A DNA stretch of 64,000 nt, from contig NZ_JAQMYP010000007.1 of assembly GCF_028369295.1 (NCBI RefSeq), positions 124,001-188,000 on the forward strand, in the 5' to 3' direction. This document shows positions 1 to 8,053 of this stretch, in pieces. The translations under genes were made by a program, and so were the position numbers. This DNA is from Streptomyces sp. HD. GTDB taxonomy: Bacteria; Actinomycetota; Actinomycetes; Streptomycetales; Streptomycetaceae. The notes under the pieces were generated by a model. The model was given only the letters and a program-made list of their open reading frames with translations. It made no database searches and was not told the origin of the DNA. How positions within the stretch are numbered: the first letter of the stretch is position 1; every line of letters starts with the position of its first letter.

Positions 1-2
1 AG

Positions 3-695
3 TTGAAGGAGGCCGCCAGCGCGCGGCGCAAGCTGATCGTCACCGACGGCGTCTTCTCCATGGACGGCTATGTGGCCCCGCTGCGTGAGATCTGCGACCT
101 CGCCGACCGCTACGACGCCATGGTCATGGTCGACGATTCGCACGCCGTCGGCTTCGTCGGTCCCGGCGGCCGGGGCACCCCGGAGCTGCACGGCGTCATG
201 GACCGCGTCGACATCATCACCGGCACCCTCGGGAAGGCCCTCGGCGGTGCCTCCGGCGGATATGTGGCGGCCCGCGCCGAGATCGTCGCCCTGCTGCGCC
301 AGCGCTCGCGGCCGTATCTCTTCTCGAACACCCTGGCCCCGGTGATCGCGGCGGCCTCCCTCAAGGTCATCGACCTGCTGGAGTCGGCCGACGACCTGCG
401 GGTGCGGCTGGCCGAGAACACGGCGCTGTTCCGTCGTCGGATGACCGAGGAGGGCTTCGAGATCCTCCCCGGCGAGCACGCCATCGCGCCCGTGATGATC
501 GGCGACGCGGCGAAGGCCGGCCGGTTGTCGGAGCTGCTGCTGGAGCGAGGCGTGTACGTGATCGGCTTCTCGTACCCGGTGGTGCCGCAGGGGCAGGCCC
601 GGATCCGCGTCCAGCTGTCCGCCGCGCACTCCACGGACGACGTCAACCGTGCCGTGGACGCCTTCGTGGCGGCGCGGGCGGAGCTGGAGGGCTGA
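3..695 (+). CDS. kbl: 2-amino-3-ketobutyrate CoA ligase, 3' part
   Basis: This is a PLP-dependent alpha-oxoamine synthase. It cleaves 2-amino-3-ketobutyrate with CoA to glycine and acetyl-CoA, the second step of threonine degradation after threonine dehydrogenase. The window opens inside the gene, so about 165 N-terminal residues are missing compared with the usual length near 397, and the TTG at the left edge is not the real start. The visible part carries DDSHAVGF around residues 44-51 and the PLP-lysine motif [10 protein letters not shown] with the lysine at residue 78. The C-terminal domain is intact and ends in a normal stop. The partner tdh would be expected upstream, outside the window. 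Confidence 0.93.
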   Translation: MKEAASARRKLIVTDGVFSMDGYVAPLREICDLADRYDAMVMVDDSHAVGFVGPGGRGTPELHGVMDRVDIITGTLGKALGGASGGYVAARAEIVALLRQRSRPYLFSNTLAPVIAAASLKVIDLLESADDLRVRLAENTALFRRRMTEEGFEILPGEHAIAPVMIGDAAKAGRLSELLLERGVYVIGFSYPVVPQGQARIRVQLSAAHSTDDVNRAVDAFVAARAELEG

Positions 696-716
696 CCCCG
701 ACCACACGGGGGCATT

Positions 717-733
717 TGAGACAATCGATCTCA
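717..733. promoter_or_regulatory. short palindrome overlapping a LysR start codon
   Basis: TGAGA and TCTCA form perfect 5-bp arms around a 7-base centre, and the right arm runs into the A of the ATG at 733. Placement and symmetry suit an autoregulatory LysR-type site in the short gap after kbl. The role is inferred from position only. Confidence 0.35.
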
Positions 734-1635
734 TGATCGAAGCGCGGCGGCTCCACATCCTCCGTGCGGTGGCCGACCATCGCACGGTGACGGCGGCTGC
801 CGCCGCGCTCTATCTGACCCCGTCGGCGGTCTCCCAGCAGCTCGCCGCGCTGGAGCAGGAGACCGGGCACCGGCTGGTCGAGCGCAGCGCCAAGGGCGTA
901 CGGCTGACCCCGGCCGGCGAGATCCTGCTCGGCCACACCAACGCGGTCCTGGCCCAGCTGGAGCGGGCGGAGGCCGAGCTCGCGGCATACAGTTCCGGCG
1001 CGGCCGGCACGGTCACGGTCGCCTCCTTCGCGACCGGCATCGCCCAGGTCGTCGCCCCGGCGGTGGCCCGCCTCGCCCTGTCGGCGCCGGGCATCCGCAT
1101 CCGGGTCCAGGATGCGGAGGGCGATGCGAGCCTGCCGATGGTGCTGGACCGGCAGGTGGATGTGGCAGTCGCCGTCGAGTACCGCGGGGCGCCGCCCGCC
1201 GACGACCCTCGCCTGACCCACGTACCGCTGTACGCCGAGCCGTTCGACGCGGTCGTCCCGGTCGCCCACCGGCTGGCCGGCGCCGCCGAGATCCCCCTCG
1301 CCGACCTGGCCAAGGATCCGTGGATCGGCCCGTACCCCGGCAACCCCTGCCACGAGGTGGTCGTCCTGGCCTGCGAGAACGCCGGCTTCCAGCCTCGCCT
1401 CGAACACTCCTCGGACGACTTCCGCGCGGTCGTCGCCCTCGCCTCGGCCGACACCGGGGTCGCCCTCGTGCCGCGCTCGGCGCTGCGCGGCATGGATCTC
1501 ACGGGGGTCGTCGTGCGGCCCGTGGACGGGGTGGCGCCCACACGCCGGGTCTTCGCGGCCGTCCGCAGGGGCGCCGAGGAGCATCCGCTGATCAAGCCGG
1601 TGCTGACGGCACTCGGGGAGGCTGCGGGGGAGTGA
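733..1635 (+). CDS. LysR-family transcriptional regulator
   Basis: A 300-residue LysR-type regulator. Residues 1-60 form the winged helix-turn-helix, with TAAAAALYLTPSAVSQQLA as the recognition region. Residues 85-295 form the periplasmic-binding-like effector domain. The family binds as tetramers, usually near its own promoter. The ATG at 733 places the helix-turn-helix at the exact N-terminus; an upstream extension in the same frame would only add kbl-overlapping sequence. The gene follows kbl by 37 bases, so it may control threonine/glycine metabolism, but no target is visible. A small palindrome overlaps the start codon. Confidence 0.9.
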   Translation: MIEARRLHILRAVADHRTVTAAAAALYLTPSAVSQQLAALEQETGHRLVERSAKGVRLTPAGEILLGHTNAVLAQLERAEAELAAYSSGAAGTVTVASFATGIAQVVAPAVARLALSAPGIRIRVQDAEGDASLPMVLDRQVDVAVAVEYRGAPPADDPRLTHVPLYAEPFDAVVPVAHRLAGAAEIPLADLAKDPWIGPYPGNPCHEVVVLACENAGFQPRLEHSSDDFRAVVALASADTGVALVPRSALRGMDLTGVVVRPVDGVAPTRRVFAAVRRGAEEHPLIKPVLTALGEAAGE

Positions 1636-1653
1636 GCCGCCCGTAACATTTCC

Positions 1654-1688
1654 GTTTCATATATGGGATAGCGTCCCGGATATGAAAC
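1654..1688. promoter_or_regulatory. perfect 9-bp inverted repeat around a start codon (probable operator)
   Basis: GTTTCATAT (1654-1662) and ATATGAAAC (1680-1688) are exact reverse complements separated by 17 bases. A smaller GGGA/TCCC pair (1665-1668 and 1674-1677) is nested inside. The right arm contains the ATG at 1682 of the XRE-cupin gene, so a bound protein would block transcription or initiation. Autoregulation is the simplest reading. Confidence 0.55.
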
Positions 1689-2272
1689 AGAGGAGCTCGG
1701 GTGATCCGGCGGTACCGGACCCGGTCGACTCCCGTCTCGGCATCCGTCTGGCCGAGCTGCGGGCCGAACGCGGCTGGTCCCTCGGCGAGCTGGCGGACCG
1801 CAGCGGTGTGAGCCGTTCGACCCTGTCCCGCGCCGAGCGCGCGGAGATCAGCCCCACCGCCTCACTGCTGAACCGCCTGTGCCACGTCTACGGCCGGACC
1901 ATGTCCCAGCTGCTCAGCGAGGTCGAGTCCGAGCCTGCGCTGCTGGTGCGGTCGGCCGAGCAGCCGGTGTGGGAGGACCGTTCTGCCGGTTTCGTACGAC
2001 GGTCCGTGTCGCCGCCGCATGCCGGGCTCCGCGGAGAGATCGTCGAGGGGCGGCTCACGGCAGGCGCCGACATCGCCTACGACCGGCCGCCCGTAGCGGG
2101 CCTGGAGCAGCACATCTGGGTGCTGGAAGGAGAGCTTGACGTGACGGTGCAGGAGGTCGAGCACCATCTCGGTGCCGGGGACTGTCTGCGGATGCGGGTG
2201 TGGGGGCCGACACGGTTCCGGTGTGCGGGGCCCGGGCCGGTGCGCTATGTGCTGACGGTGGTGCTGCCGTGA
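1682..2272 (+). CDS. XRE-family regulator with C-terminal cupin domain
   Basis: A 196-residue two-domain regulator. Residues 18-75 form an XRE/HTH_3 domain, with LGELADRSGVSRSTLSRAE as the helix-turn-helix. Residues 105-195 form a cupin_2 beta-barrel, with HIWVLEGELDVTV and a final GDCLRMRVWGPTRF strand. Regulators of this plan normally sense a small metabolite through the cupin. The ATG at 1682 sits inside a perfect inverted repeat, which suggests autorepression and a very short leader. The stop codon overlaps the GTG of the following acetyltransferase (GTGA), so the two are translated together and the acetyltransferase is a likely regulated function. Confidence 0.9.
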   Translation: MKQRSSGDPAVPDPVDSRLGIRLAELRAERGWSLGELADRSGVSRSTLSRAERAEISPTASLLNRLCHVYGRTMSQLLSEVESEPALLVRSAEQPVWEDRSAGFVRRSVSPPHAGLRGEIVEGRLTAGADIAYDRPPVAGLEQHIWVLEGELDVTVQEVEHHLGAGDCLRMRVWGPTRFRCAGPGPVRYVLTVVLP

Positions 2273-2808
2273 TCGTGACGCGTCTGGACGAGGCCCAACT
2301 GCTGGCTCAGGCAGGGGAGTTGGCGGACCTCCTGGTGGACACCGTGGAGGGCGGCGCCTCCGTCGGATTCCTCGCGTCCCTCGATCATGCGGCGGCCACC
2401 GCCTGGTGGGCGGAGCGCGCCGCCGGTGTCGCCGCCGGGCGACTGATGGTGTGGGCGGCCCATGACGGGAAGCGGGCGCTCGGCACGGTCAGCCTGGCCT
2501 TCCCCGACAAGCCGAACAGCCGCCACCGGGCCGAACTGGTCAAGCTGATGGTGCACCGGGAGGCGCGGGGCCTGGGCCTCGGCCGCAGACTGCTCACGAC
2601 CGCGGAGGAGGCGGCGATCGGCGCGGGAGTCACCCTCCTGCACCTGGACACCGAGACCGACAGCCTCGCCGAGCGGCTGTACGGTTCGGCCGGCTGGACG
2701 CGGGCCGGGATGATCCCCGACTTCGCGGCGAGCCCGGCCGGAGTGCTGCGGCCGACGACGATCTACTACAAGTACGTCGGGCCAACTCCTGTGCGGACAT
2801 GGGTGTAA
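2269..2808 (+). CDS. GNAT-family N-acetyltransferase
   Basis: A 179-residue GCN5-related acetyltransferase expected to transfer an acetyl group from acetyl-CoA to an amine. The substrate cannot be told from sequence. The core motif A is MVHREARGLGLGRRLL, with the R-G-x-G-x-G/R pyrophosphate loop near residues 98-105, followed by a C-terminal region with AERLYGSAGWTRAG, typical of the fold. The GTG at 2269 was chosen because it overlaps the stop of the XRE-cupin gene by four bases. An upstream start in the same frame would run deep into that gene. It forms a two-gene operon with the regulator. Confidence 0.85.
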   Translation: MIVTRLDEAQLLAQAGELADLLVDTVEGGASVGFLASLDHAAATAWWAERAAGVAAGRLMVWAAHDGKRALGTVSLAFPDKPNSRHRAELVKLMVHREARGLGLGRRLLTTAEEAAIGAGVTLLHLDTETDSLAERLYGSAGWTRAGMIPDFAASPAGVLRPTTIYYKYVGPTPVRTWV

Positions 2809-2855
2809 CGGCTCTCACCAGGTGCTTGTCAGTGGCAGCCGCTACGGTGCGTTGC

Positions 2856-3215
2856 ATGCAGGATGCCGAAGACGTACGCCGTATCGCCCTCTCTCTGCCC
2901 GACACGACGGAGAAGATCGCCTGGAGCATGCCCACGTTCCGGGTCGCGGGCAAGATGTTCGCCACGCTGCCCGAGGAGGAGACCTCCATCGCGGTGCGCT
3001 GCCCCAAGGAGGAGCGCGACGAACTGGTCCTGGCCGAGCCGGAGAAGTTCTGGATCGCCGACCACGAGGCGCAGTTCGCCTGGGTGCGGGTCCGGCTCAC
3101 CGCCCTGGAGGACGAGGCCGAACTGCGCGACATCCTCGCCGACTCCTGGCGCCAGGCGGCCCCGCCCCGCCTGCTGGACGCCTATCCCGAGTTGGGTCTG
3201 CCGACCGGGGAGTGA
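2856..3215 (+). CDS. MmcQ/YjbR-like protein
   Basis: A 119-residue member of the MmcQ/YjbR family, small proteins with a CyaY-like double-wing fold whose role is not firmly known. Visible hallmarks are the N-terminal ALSLPDTTEKIAW, the beta strand FRVAGKMFATL, and the C-terminal LADSWRQAAPPRLLDAY helix. The ATG at 2856 begins directly at the conserved region; a longer frame from 2799 would add 19 non-conserved residues. It follows the acetyltransferase by 47 bases on the same strand and precedes the tRNA gene. Confidence 0.8.
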   Translation: MQDAEDVRRIALSLPDTTEKIAWSMPTFRVAGKMFATLPEEETSIAVRCPKEERDELVLAEPEKFWIADHEAQFAWVRVRLTALEDEAELRDILADSWRQAAPPRLLDAYPELGLPTGE

Positions 3216-3314
3216 CCCACCCGCGGCGCGTAAAGGAGTGCGCGACCACCGACCCGAGTGCGGTATTGTTTCCCTGCACGTTCGGCCGGGGGAAACCCCA
3301 GGTCAGACGGGCAT

Positions 3315-3388
<74 letters not shown>

Positions 3389-3409
3389 CTTTACGAAGTC
3401 GCAGGTCAA

Positions 3410-3440
3410 GGGCCGTTTCAGAGAGAATCTGAAACGGCCC
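3410..3440 (+). terminator. hairpin terminator after tRNA-Pro copy 1
   Basis: Two exact 13-base arms (3410-3422 and 3428-3440, GGGCCGTTTCAGA and its complement) enclose a GAGAA loop, followed by TTCGGTCGTT. The hairpin ends the tRNA transcript and also lies just after the stop of the convergent permease gene, so it may act in both directions. Confidence 0.85.
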
Positions 3441-3455
3441 TTCGGTCGTTCTCGG

Positions 3456-5105
3456 TCAGGCGGTCGCCGGCAGCACGTGGTCGCCGATCTTGTCGGTGCT
3501 CAGGCACAGCGAGCAGACGACGGCGTCGTGGGTCTGGCAGGCGGCCAGGTCGGGGCGCTCGTAGGGCTGGTGGCAGACGTGGCAGTCGTGCGTCGTCGCG
3601 CTCGGGTTGCCGTCGGCGTCCAGCAGGGGCTCGTCGATGCCGTCGTCGGTGCGGCGAAGGTAGTACTTGCCTTTGGTGACCATCGCCATCAGCGGGGTGA
3701 GCACGAAGGCGATGACGGCCGCGGCGACGGGGGAGTACGGCTGGAGGGTGTCGCCGAGGGCGTGGAAGTACATGGCGATGGAGAGGCCGGAGGCGGCGAC
3801 GAAGGCCACGACGCCCACGGGGTTGACCGCGTAGAGCATGCCCCGGCGGAACTCGGGCTGGAGCGGGGACAGTTTCAGCAGGTACTTGTTGATGCCGATG
3901 TCCGTGGCGACGGTGACGACCCAGGCGATGGCGCAGTTCGAGTAGAAGCCCAGGATGCTGTTGAGGAAGCTGAACATGTCGGCTTCCATCAGCGCCAGAG
4001 CGAAGCCGAGGTTGACCAGGACGAAGACCATGCGGCCCGGGTAGCGCCGGGTGACCCGGGTGAAGGAGTTGGTCCAGGCGAGAGAGCCCGAGTAGGCATT
4101 GGTCACGTTGATCTTGATCTGGCTGATGACCACCAGGGCCACGGCCAGCGGGATCACCATCCAGGACGGCATCATCGCGTCGAAGGCGCCGCGGAACTGC
4201 TGGATCGGCTCGGGCGCGGCCGTCGGGCCGACCTTGGCGAGGATGTAGACGGCGAGGAAGACGCCGATGGCCTGCTTGAGCGCGCCGAGCACGACCCAGC
4301 CGGGACCCGCCATGACGACCGCGGTCCACCAGCTGCGCTTGTTCGCCTCGGTCTTGGGCGGCATGAAGCGCAGATAGTCGATCTGCTCACCGATCTGGGC
4401 TATCAGGGACAGACAGACGCCCGCGCCGAGCAGCACGGAGGCGGTGTTGACGCCGCCCTCGCCGTCGGTGCCGGCGTAGGAGAGGAAACGGTCGACGGTG
4501 CCCGGGTCGGTGGCGATGAGGTAGACCAGCGGGGCGACCATCAGGATCAGCCAGATCGGCGTCGTCCACACCTGGAGCTTGCTCAGCGCCTTCATGCCGT
4601 AGATCACCAGCGGGATCACCATCAGCGTGGAGACCAGGTAGCCCAGCCACAGGGGCAGACCGAGGCCGATCTTGAGGCCCTGGGCCATGATCGAGCCTTC
4701 GAGGGCGAAGAAGATGAAGGTGAAGCTGGCGAAGATGACGCTGGTGAGGACCGAGCCGTAGTAGCCGAAGCCGGAGCCGCGGGTGATCAGGTCCAGGTCG
4801 ATGTTGTAGCGGGCGCCGTAGTAGGCGAGGGGGAAACCGGTGACGAAGATGACGACGGCGGCGACCGCGATCGCCACGAGCGCGTTGCCGGTGCCGTGGG
4901 CCAGGCCGATGCCGGCGCCGATGGAGAAGTCGGCCATGTAGGCGATGCCGCCGAGTGCCGTGGTGGCCACGACCATGGGGGTCCAGCGGCGGTAACTGCG
5001 CGGCGCGAAGCGGAGGGTGTAGTCCTCCAGGGTTTCCTTGGCCGCCTGGTCCGTGCCGTCGCTCGACGTGTCCGTCGCCGTCAGGCGTGACTCGGTGGTG
5101 CTCAT
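3456..5105 (-). CDS. NCS1-family cytosine/purine/allantoin permease with cysteine-rich tail
   Basis: A 549-residue integral membrane protein of the nucleobase-cation-symport-1 family (PF02133). About 12 hydrophobic segments span residues 40-480. The family imports purines, pyrimidines, hydantoins, allantoin or thiamine with Na+ or H+. The start is ATG 5105 with an AGGAGG just upstream. Unusually, the C-terminus after the last membrane segment carries five cysteines (508, 511, 523, 531, 534) in a CxxC...C...CxxC pattern with several histidines, like a small zinc ribbon on the cytoplasmic side. Substrate cannot be assigned and no catabolic genes adjoin it. Confidence 0.88.
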   Translation of the reverse strand: MSTTESRLTATDTSSDGTDQAAKETLEDYTLRFAPRSYRRWTPMVVATTALGGIAYMADFSIGAGIGLAHGTGNALVAIAVAAVVIFVTGFPLAYYGARYNIDLDLITRGSGFGYYGSVLTSVIFASFTFIFFALEGSIMAQGLKIGLGLPLWLGYLVSTLMVIPLVIYGMKALSKLQVWTTPIWLILMVAPLVYLIATDPGTVDRFLSYAGTDGEGGVNTASVLLGAGVCLSLIAQIGEQIDYLRFMPPKTEANKRSWWTAVVMAGPGWVVLGALKQAIGVFLAVYILAKVGPTAAPEPIQQFRGAFDAMMPSWMVIPLAVALVVISQIKINVTNAYSGSLAWTNSFTRVTRRYPGRMVFVLVNLGFALALMEADMFSFLNSILGFYSNCAIAWVVTVATDIGINKYLLKLSPLQPEFRRGMLYAVNPVGVVAFVAASGLSIAMYFHALGDTLQPYSPVAAAVIAFVLTPLMAMVTKGKYYLRRTDDGIDEPLLDADGNPSATTHDCHVCHQPYERPDLAACQTHDAVVCSLCLSTDKIGDHVLPATA

Positions 5106-5283
5106 GTCACGCCTCCTGTGGGGGTGCGGTGGTGATGCTGGGCGTCAGAAGCGATCGGTGGGCAGTCGCGCCGGGCTGCGTATACAACTCCGAGTCCATG
5201 GCGGGACACGGTAGGAAGCGCTTGTTTCCCGGGGGCCTCGTCCGTCGTGAACGGCTCGTTACGCAGAACTCACCATGGGCGCC
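5106..5283. other. upstream region of the NCS1 permease
   Basis: No gene is seen. The stretch holds the permease ribosome-binding site (AGGAGG on the minus strand, next to 5105) and a small AAGCGCTT palindrome near 5216-5223 that could be regulatory. Confidence 0.4.
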
Positions 5284-5505
5284 TCAACTGCCCCGTGCGG
5301 CAAGTCCTGTCCACCTGACGATGCGGGCGAGGCAGGCGCGTTGGAGCTGTCCGTCGCCGAGTTCGTGCGGGCGTCTGGGCGGCAGGTCGGGGGTCCGGCC
5401 GATGGTCGCGGCCAGTTCGGCGATGCGCCCGGTCGTCGTGGCCGCTGTTGCAACGTCCGTCGGGGTGCCGGACTTCTGTTCGCGTTCCGAGTTCCGTCCC
5501 GTCAC
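5284..5505 (-). CDS. small hypothetical protein
   Basis: A possible 73-residue protein from a GTG at 5505, with an AAGGAG about 13 bases upstream. Most codons end in G or C, as in the neighbouring real genes. The sequence has a hydrophilic N-terminus, then TTTGRIAELAATIGR and a basic C-terminal helix ending in ARIVRWTGLAARGS. No family is recognised. It is divergent from the methyltransferase gene and upstream of the permease on the same strand. It may be a small DNA- or protein-binding gene or simply a chance open frame. Confidence 0.4.
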   Translation of the reverse strand: MTGRNSEREQKSGTPTDVATAATTTGRIAELAATIGRTPDLPPRRPHELGDGQLQRACLARIVRWTGLAARGS

Positions 5506-5671
5506 CTGATCAGGGGGCTCCTTGTGGGCATGTCGTGCACACGTCTCGCAAGCGGAACGTCGGAGTCCCACCAGGCTCATGTCCGAGCTTCGTCCCGCCC
5601 TGCGTTGTACCTTCTCCGCGGTCGTGCCGGCGCCGTTTCATGGCTGTATGCCTCCTTCGCGAGGGGTGAAC

Positions 5672-6484
5672 GTGTCCCACTACCTCTTCAGCAACCTCGC
5701 CGCCGAGACGGCGGGCCGCTTCTCCGTCCTGGAGGAGTGCTACGACCCCTTCTCCACACGTCAGTTGGCGCTCACCGGAGTCGCTTCGGGATGGAGGTGT
5801 CTGGAGGTCGGCGGCGGCAGCGGCTCGCTCGGGGACTGGCTCGGCGCGCGGGTCGGGCCGAACGGTGAGGTCACGGTCACCGATCTGGAGCCGCGCTGGG
5901 CGGCGTCGCGGACCCGCCCGCCCCAAGTGCGCCTGCTGCGGCACGACATCGTCCGTGCCCCGCTGCCCGGCAGCGGCTACGACCTCGTACACGCACGGCT
6001 GGTACTGCTGCACCTGCCCGAGCGGCTCAGCGTGCTGCGGCGGCTGGTGTCGGCGCTGCGGCCGGGCGGATGGCTGGTCCTGGAGGAGTTCGACTGCGGC
6101 TGGACACCCGTCCTGGCCGCGCCCGACGGGGAGACGGCGCGGGTCTTCGAGCGCGTGCACGCGACCCTGCTGGGGCTGCTGGAGCAAGCGGGCGCCGATC
6201 CGCTGTGGGGGCGCCGCGTGTTCGGCGCGATGCGGGCGGCCGGGCTGACCGACCTCGACGCGACCGTGTACGCCGAGGCGTGGCCGGGCGGCGGCGCCGG
6301 CATCGCACTGCACCGGCACAACGCCGACCAGGTCGAGGACGGCTTGGCCGCGGCGGGGATCGCCGACCGGGAACTGGCCCGGTTCCGCGCCGCGTTGGCG
6401 GATCCCGCCTTCGTCGTCAACTCCTATCCGCTGGTCAGCGTGCGGGGCCGGCGCCCCGCCGAGACGACGGAGGCCACCCGATGA
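5672..6484 (+). CDS. class I SAM-dependent methyltransferase
   Basis: A 270-residue methyltransferase of the UbiE/Methyltransf_11 type. Motif I is LEVGGGSGSLGDWL, the acidic SAM-ribose residue lies in VTVTDLEPRW, and motif post-I/II is YDLVHARLVLLHLPERLS, followed by LRPGGWLVLEEFD. The GTG at 5672 was chosen because GAGGGG lies about 8 bases upstream and the product then starts at the conserved SHYLFSN. An ATG at 5648 is possible. Its stop overlaps the start of the salicylate-synthase-type gene (ATGA), so both are one operon. The substrate may be salicylate or a downstream aryl product, by context only. Confidence 0.82.
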   Translation: MSHYLFSNLAAETAGRFSVLEECYDPFSTRQLALTGVASGWRCLEVGGGSGSLGDWLGARVGPNGEVTVTDLEPRWAASRTRPPQVRLLRHDIVRAPLPGSGYDLVHARLVLLHLPERLSVLRRLVSALRPGGWLVLEEFDCGWTPVLAAPDGETARVFERVHATLLGLLEQAGADPLWGRRVFGAMRAAGLTDLDATVYAEAWPGGGAGIALHRHNADQVEDGLAAAGIADRELARFRAALADPAFVVNSYPLVSVRGRRPAETTEATR

Positions 6485-7782
6485 CCCGGTCCGTCCACTG
6501 CGATCGCTACCTGGAAACGCGGCTGCCGTCCACCGAGGAGCCGCTGCTGCTGATGGCCCGGCTCGCTCGCAGCGACCTGTTCCGTCCCTACGTGGTGTAC
6601 GAGAGCGGCACCGAGTGGTCCCTGGCCGGCGGCGCCCTGGCCTCCGTACGGCTGGACGGCCCGGCGGCATGTGACCTCGGCCGGGTCGAGGAAGCCCTCG
6701 CGGCTGTCACGGTGCCCGACTGGCGGGCGTACGGCTGGGCCTCGTTCGAGCTGGGGGCCGCGCTGGCGGGCGTCGACACCGGTGACGCCGGTGACACCGA
6801 TCCTCTGCTGCATCTGATCGTGCCGGCCGACGAGGTCCGCACCGACGGCGAGAGCGTGCTGCTGCGCTCCACCACGGCACAGCGCCTCGAACAACTGGAG
6901 CGGCTCGTCCGCGCGACAGGCACCATCGTGCCGCCCGTGGACCGGATCGCCTTCTCGCTGGAGGACACGGGCAACTACCGGGCGGCGGTTGCCGCGGCCG
7001 TGGTGGAACTGGGCGGCGCCGGCCCGCTGGAGAAGGTGATCCTGTCCCGGCGCGTGCCGGTGCCGGTGGCGGTGGACCTGGTCGCCACCTATGTCGCAGG
7101 GCGCCGGGCCAACACCCCGGCGCGCTCCTTCCTGCTCGATCTCGGCGGGGTCCAGGCCGCCGGGTTCAGCCCCGAGACCGTCGCCGAGGTCACCGCCGAC
7201 GGACGGGTCACCACCCGGCCCCTGGCCGGAACCCGGGCCCGTACCGGTACCGCCACCGCGGACGCCCGGCTGCGGACCGACCTGCTCCGCGACCCCAAGG
7301 AGATCCATGAGCACGCCATCTCGGTCAAGCTGGCCATGGAGGAGATGACCCGGGTCTGCGACGACACCGTGGTCAGCGAGTACATGGCGGTGCTGGACCG
7401 GGGCACCGTGCAGCATCTGGCCTCCAGGGTCAACGGACGGCTGCGGCCGGGCCGCGGTCCCTGGCAGGCGTTCGCCGCCCTCTTCCCCGCGGTCACGGCG
7501 ACCGGCATCCCCAAAGCCCACGCCTACCCCCTCATCCGCGGCTTCGAGGGCGGACCCCGCGGCCTGTACGCGGGCGCGGTCCTGACCTGCGACGCGCACG
7601 GCGCCCTCGACGCGGCGCTCGTCCTGCGCAGCGTCTTCCAGCAGGACGGCCGCTGCTGGCTCCAAGCCGGCGCCGGTCTCGTACGGCACTCCCGGCCCGA
7701 GCGCGAACACGAGGAGACCTGCGAGAAGCTGCGCAGCGTCGCCCACCACCTCGTCCCCGCGCAGGACGCGCGACGGCCGTGA
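6481..7782 (+). CDS. chorismate-binding enzyme, salicylate/isochorismate synthase type
   Basis: A 433-residue enzyme of the anthranilate synthase I/isochorismate synthase fold, about the length of the salicylate synthases MbtI, YbtS and Irp9. It is expected to convert chorismate to isochorismate and then to salicylate plus pyruvate, with Mg2+. Visible motifs are EKVILSRRVPVPV, RPLAGTRARTG, the metal-binding DPKEIHEHAISVKLAMEEM, and the C-terminal FPAVTATGIPKAHA with GGPRGLYAGAV. It overlaps the methyltransferase by four bases. No NRPS, AMP ligase or siderophore transport gene adjoins it and no iron box was seen upstream. Isochorismate synthase alone remains possible. Confidence 0.8.
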   Translation: MTRSVHCDRYLETRLPSTEEPLLLMARLARSDLFRPYVVYESGTEWSLAGGALASVRLDGPAACDLGRVEEALAAVTVPDWRAYGWASFELGAALAGVDTGDAGDTDPLLHLIVPADEVRTDGESVLLRSTTAQRLEQLERLVRATGTIVPPVDRIAFSLEDTGNYRAAVAAAVVELGGAGPLEKVILSRRVPVPVAVDLVATYVAGRRANTPARSFLLDLGGVQAAGFSPETVAEVTADGRVTTRPLAGTRARTGTATADARLRTDLLRDPKEIHEHAISVKLAMEEMTRVCDDTVVSEYMAVLDRGTVQHLASRVNGRLRPGRGPWQAFAALFPAVTATGIPKAHAYPLIRGFEGGPRGLYAGAVLTCDAHGALDAALVLRSVFQQDGRCWLQAGAGLVRHSRPEREHEETCEKLRSVAHHLVPAQDARRP

Positions 7783-7860
7783 CGCGCGCCCGCGCCGCCG
7801 TCGGGAGCGCGAGGGCGGCCGCCGCGCAACGGCGCCCGGCGATCACGCGATCCGGCCGCC

Positions 7861-8006
7861 GGTCAGGAACAGGAATGCGGCAGGACCAGACGGTCAGGAA
7901 CAGGAAAGTGAGAAGACGAGCTGGTCAGGAACAGGAATGCGGCAGGACCAGACGGCCAGGAACAGGAACGTGACAAGACGAGCCGGTCAGGTCCAGGAAA
8001 CGACAA
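7861..8006. repeat. 62-bp tandem repeat, about 2.4 copies
   Basis: Copies begin at 7861, 7923 and 7985 (partial), each opening with GGTCAGG and the first two continuing with AACAGGAATGCGG. Within a unit the motif CAGGAACAGGAA recurs. The first two units differ at only a few bases. The period is not a multiple of three and the array sits between convergent genes, so it is non-coding. Confidence 0.85.
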
Positions 8007-8034
8007 GACCCGCCGGTCGCGCCACCGGCGGGTC
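8007..8034. terminator. bidirectional hairpin between convergent genes
   Basis: GACCCGCCGGT (8007-8017) and its exact complement (8024-8034) enclose a CGCGCC loop. It lies between the salicylate-synthase gene and cbtA, which converge, immediately after the 62-bp repeats. There is no strong U-tract. Confidence 0.75.
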
Positions 8035-8053
8035 CCGTCAGAGCCTCTGCGAG

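Noticed and set aside
7861..8006. 62-bp repeat as an origin or iteron set
   Set aside because: Only 2.4 copies between convergent genes, no AT-rich region and no replication gene nearby.
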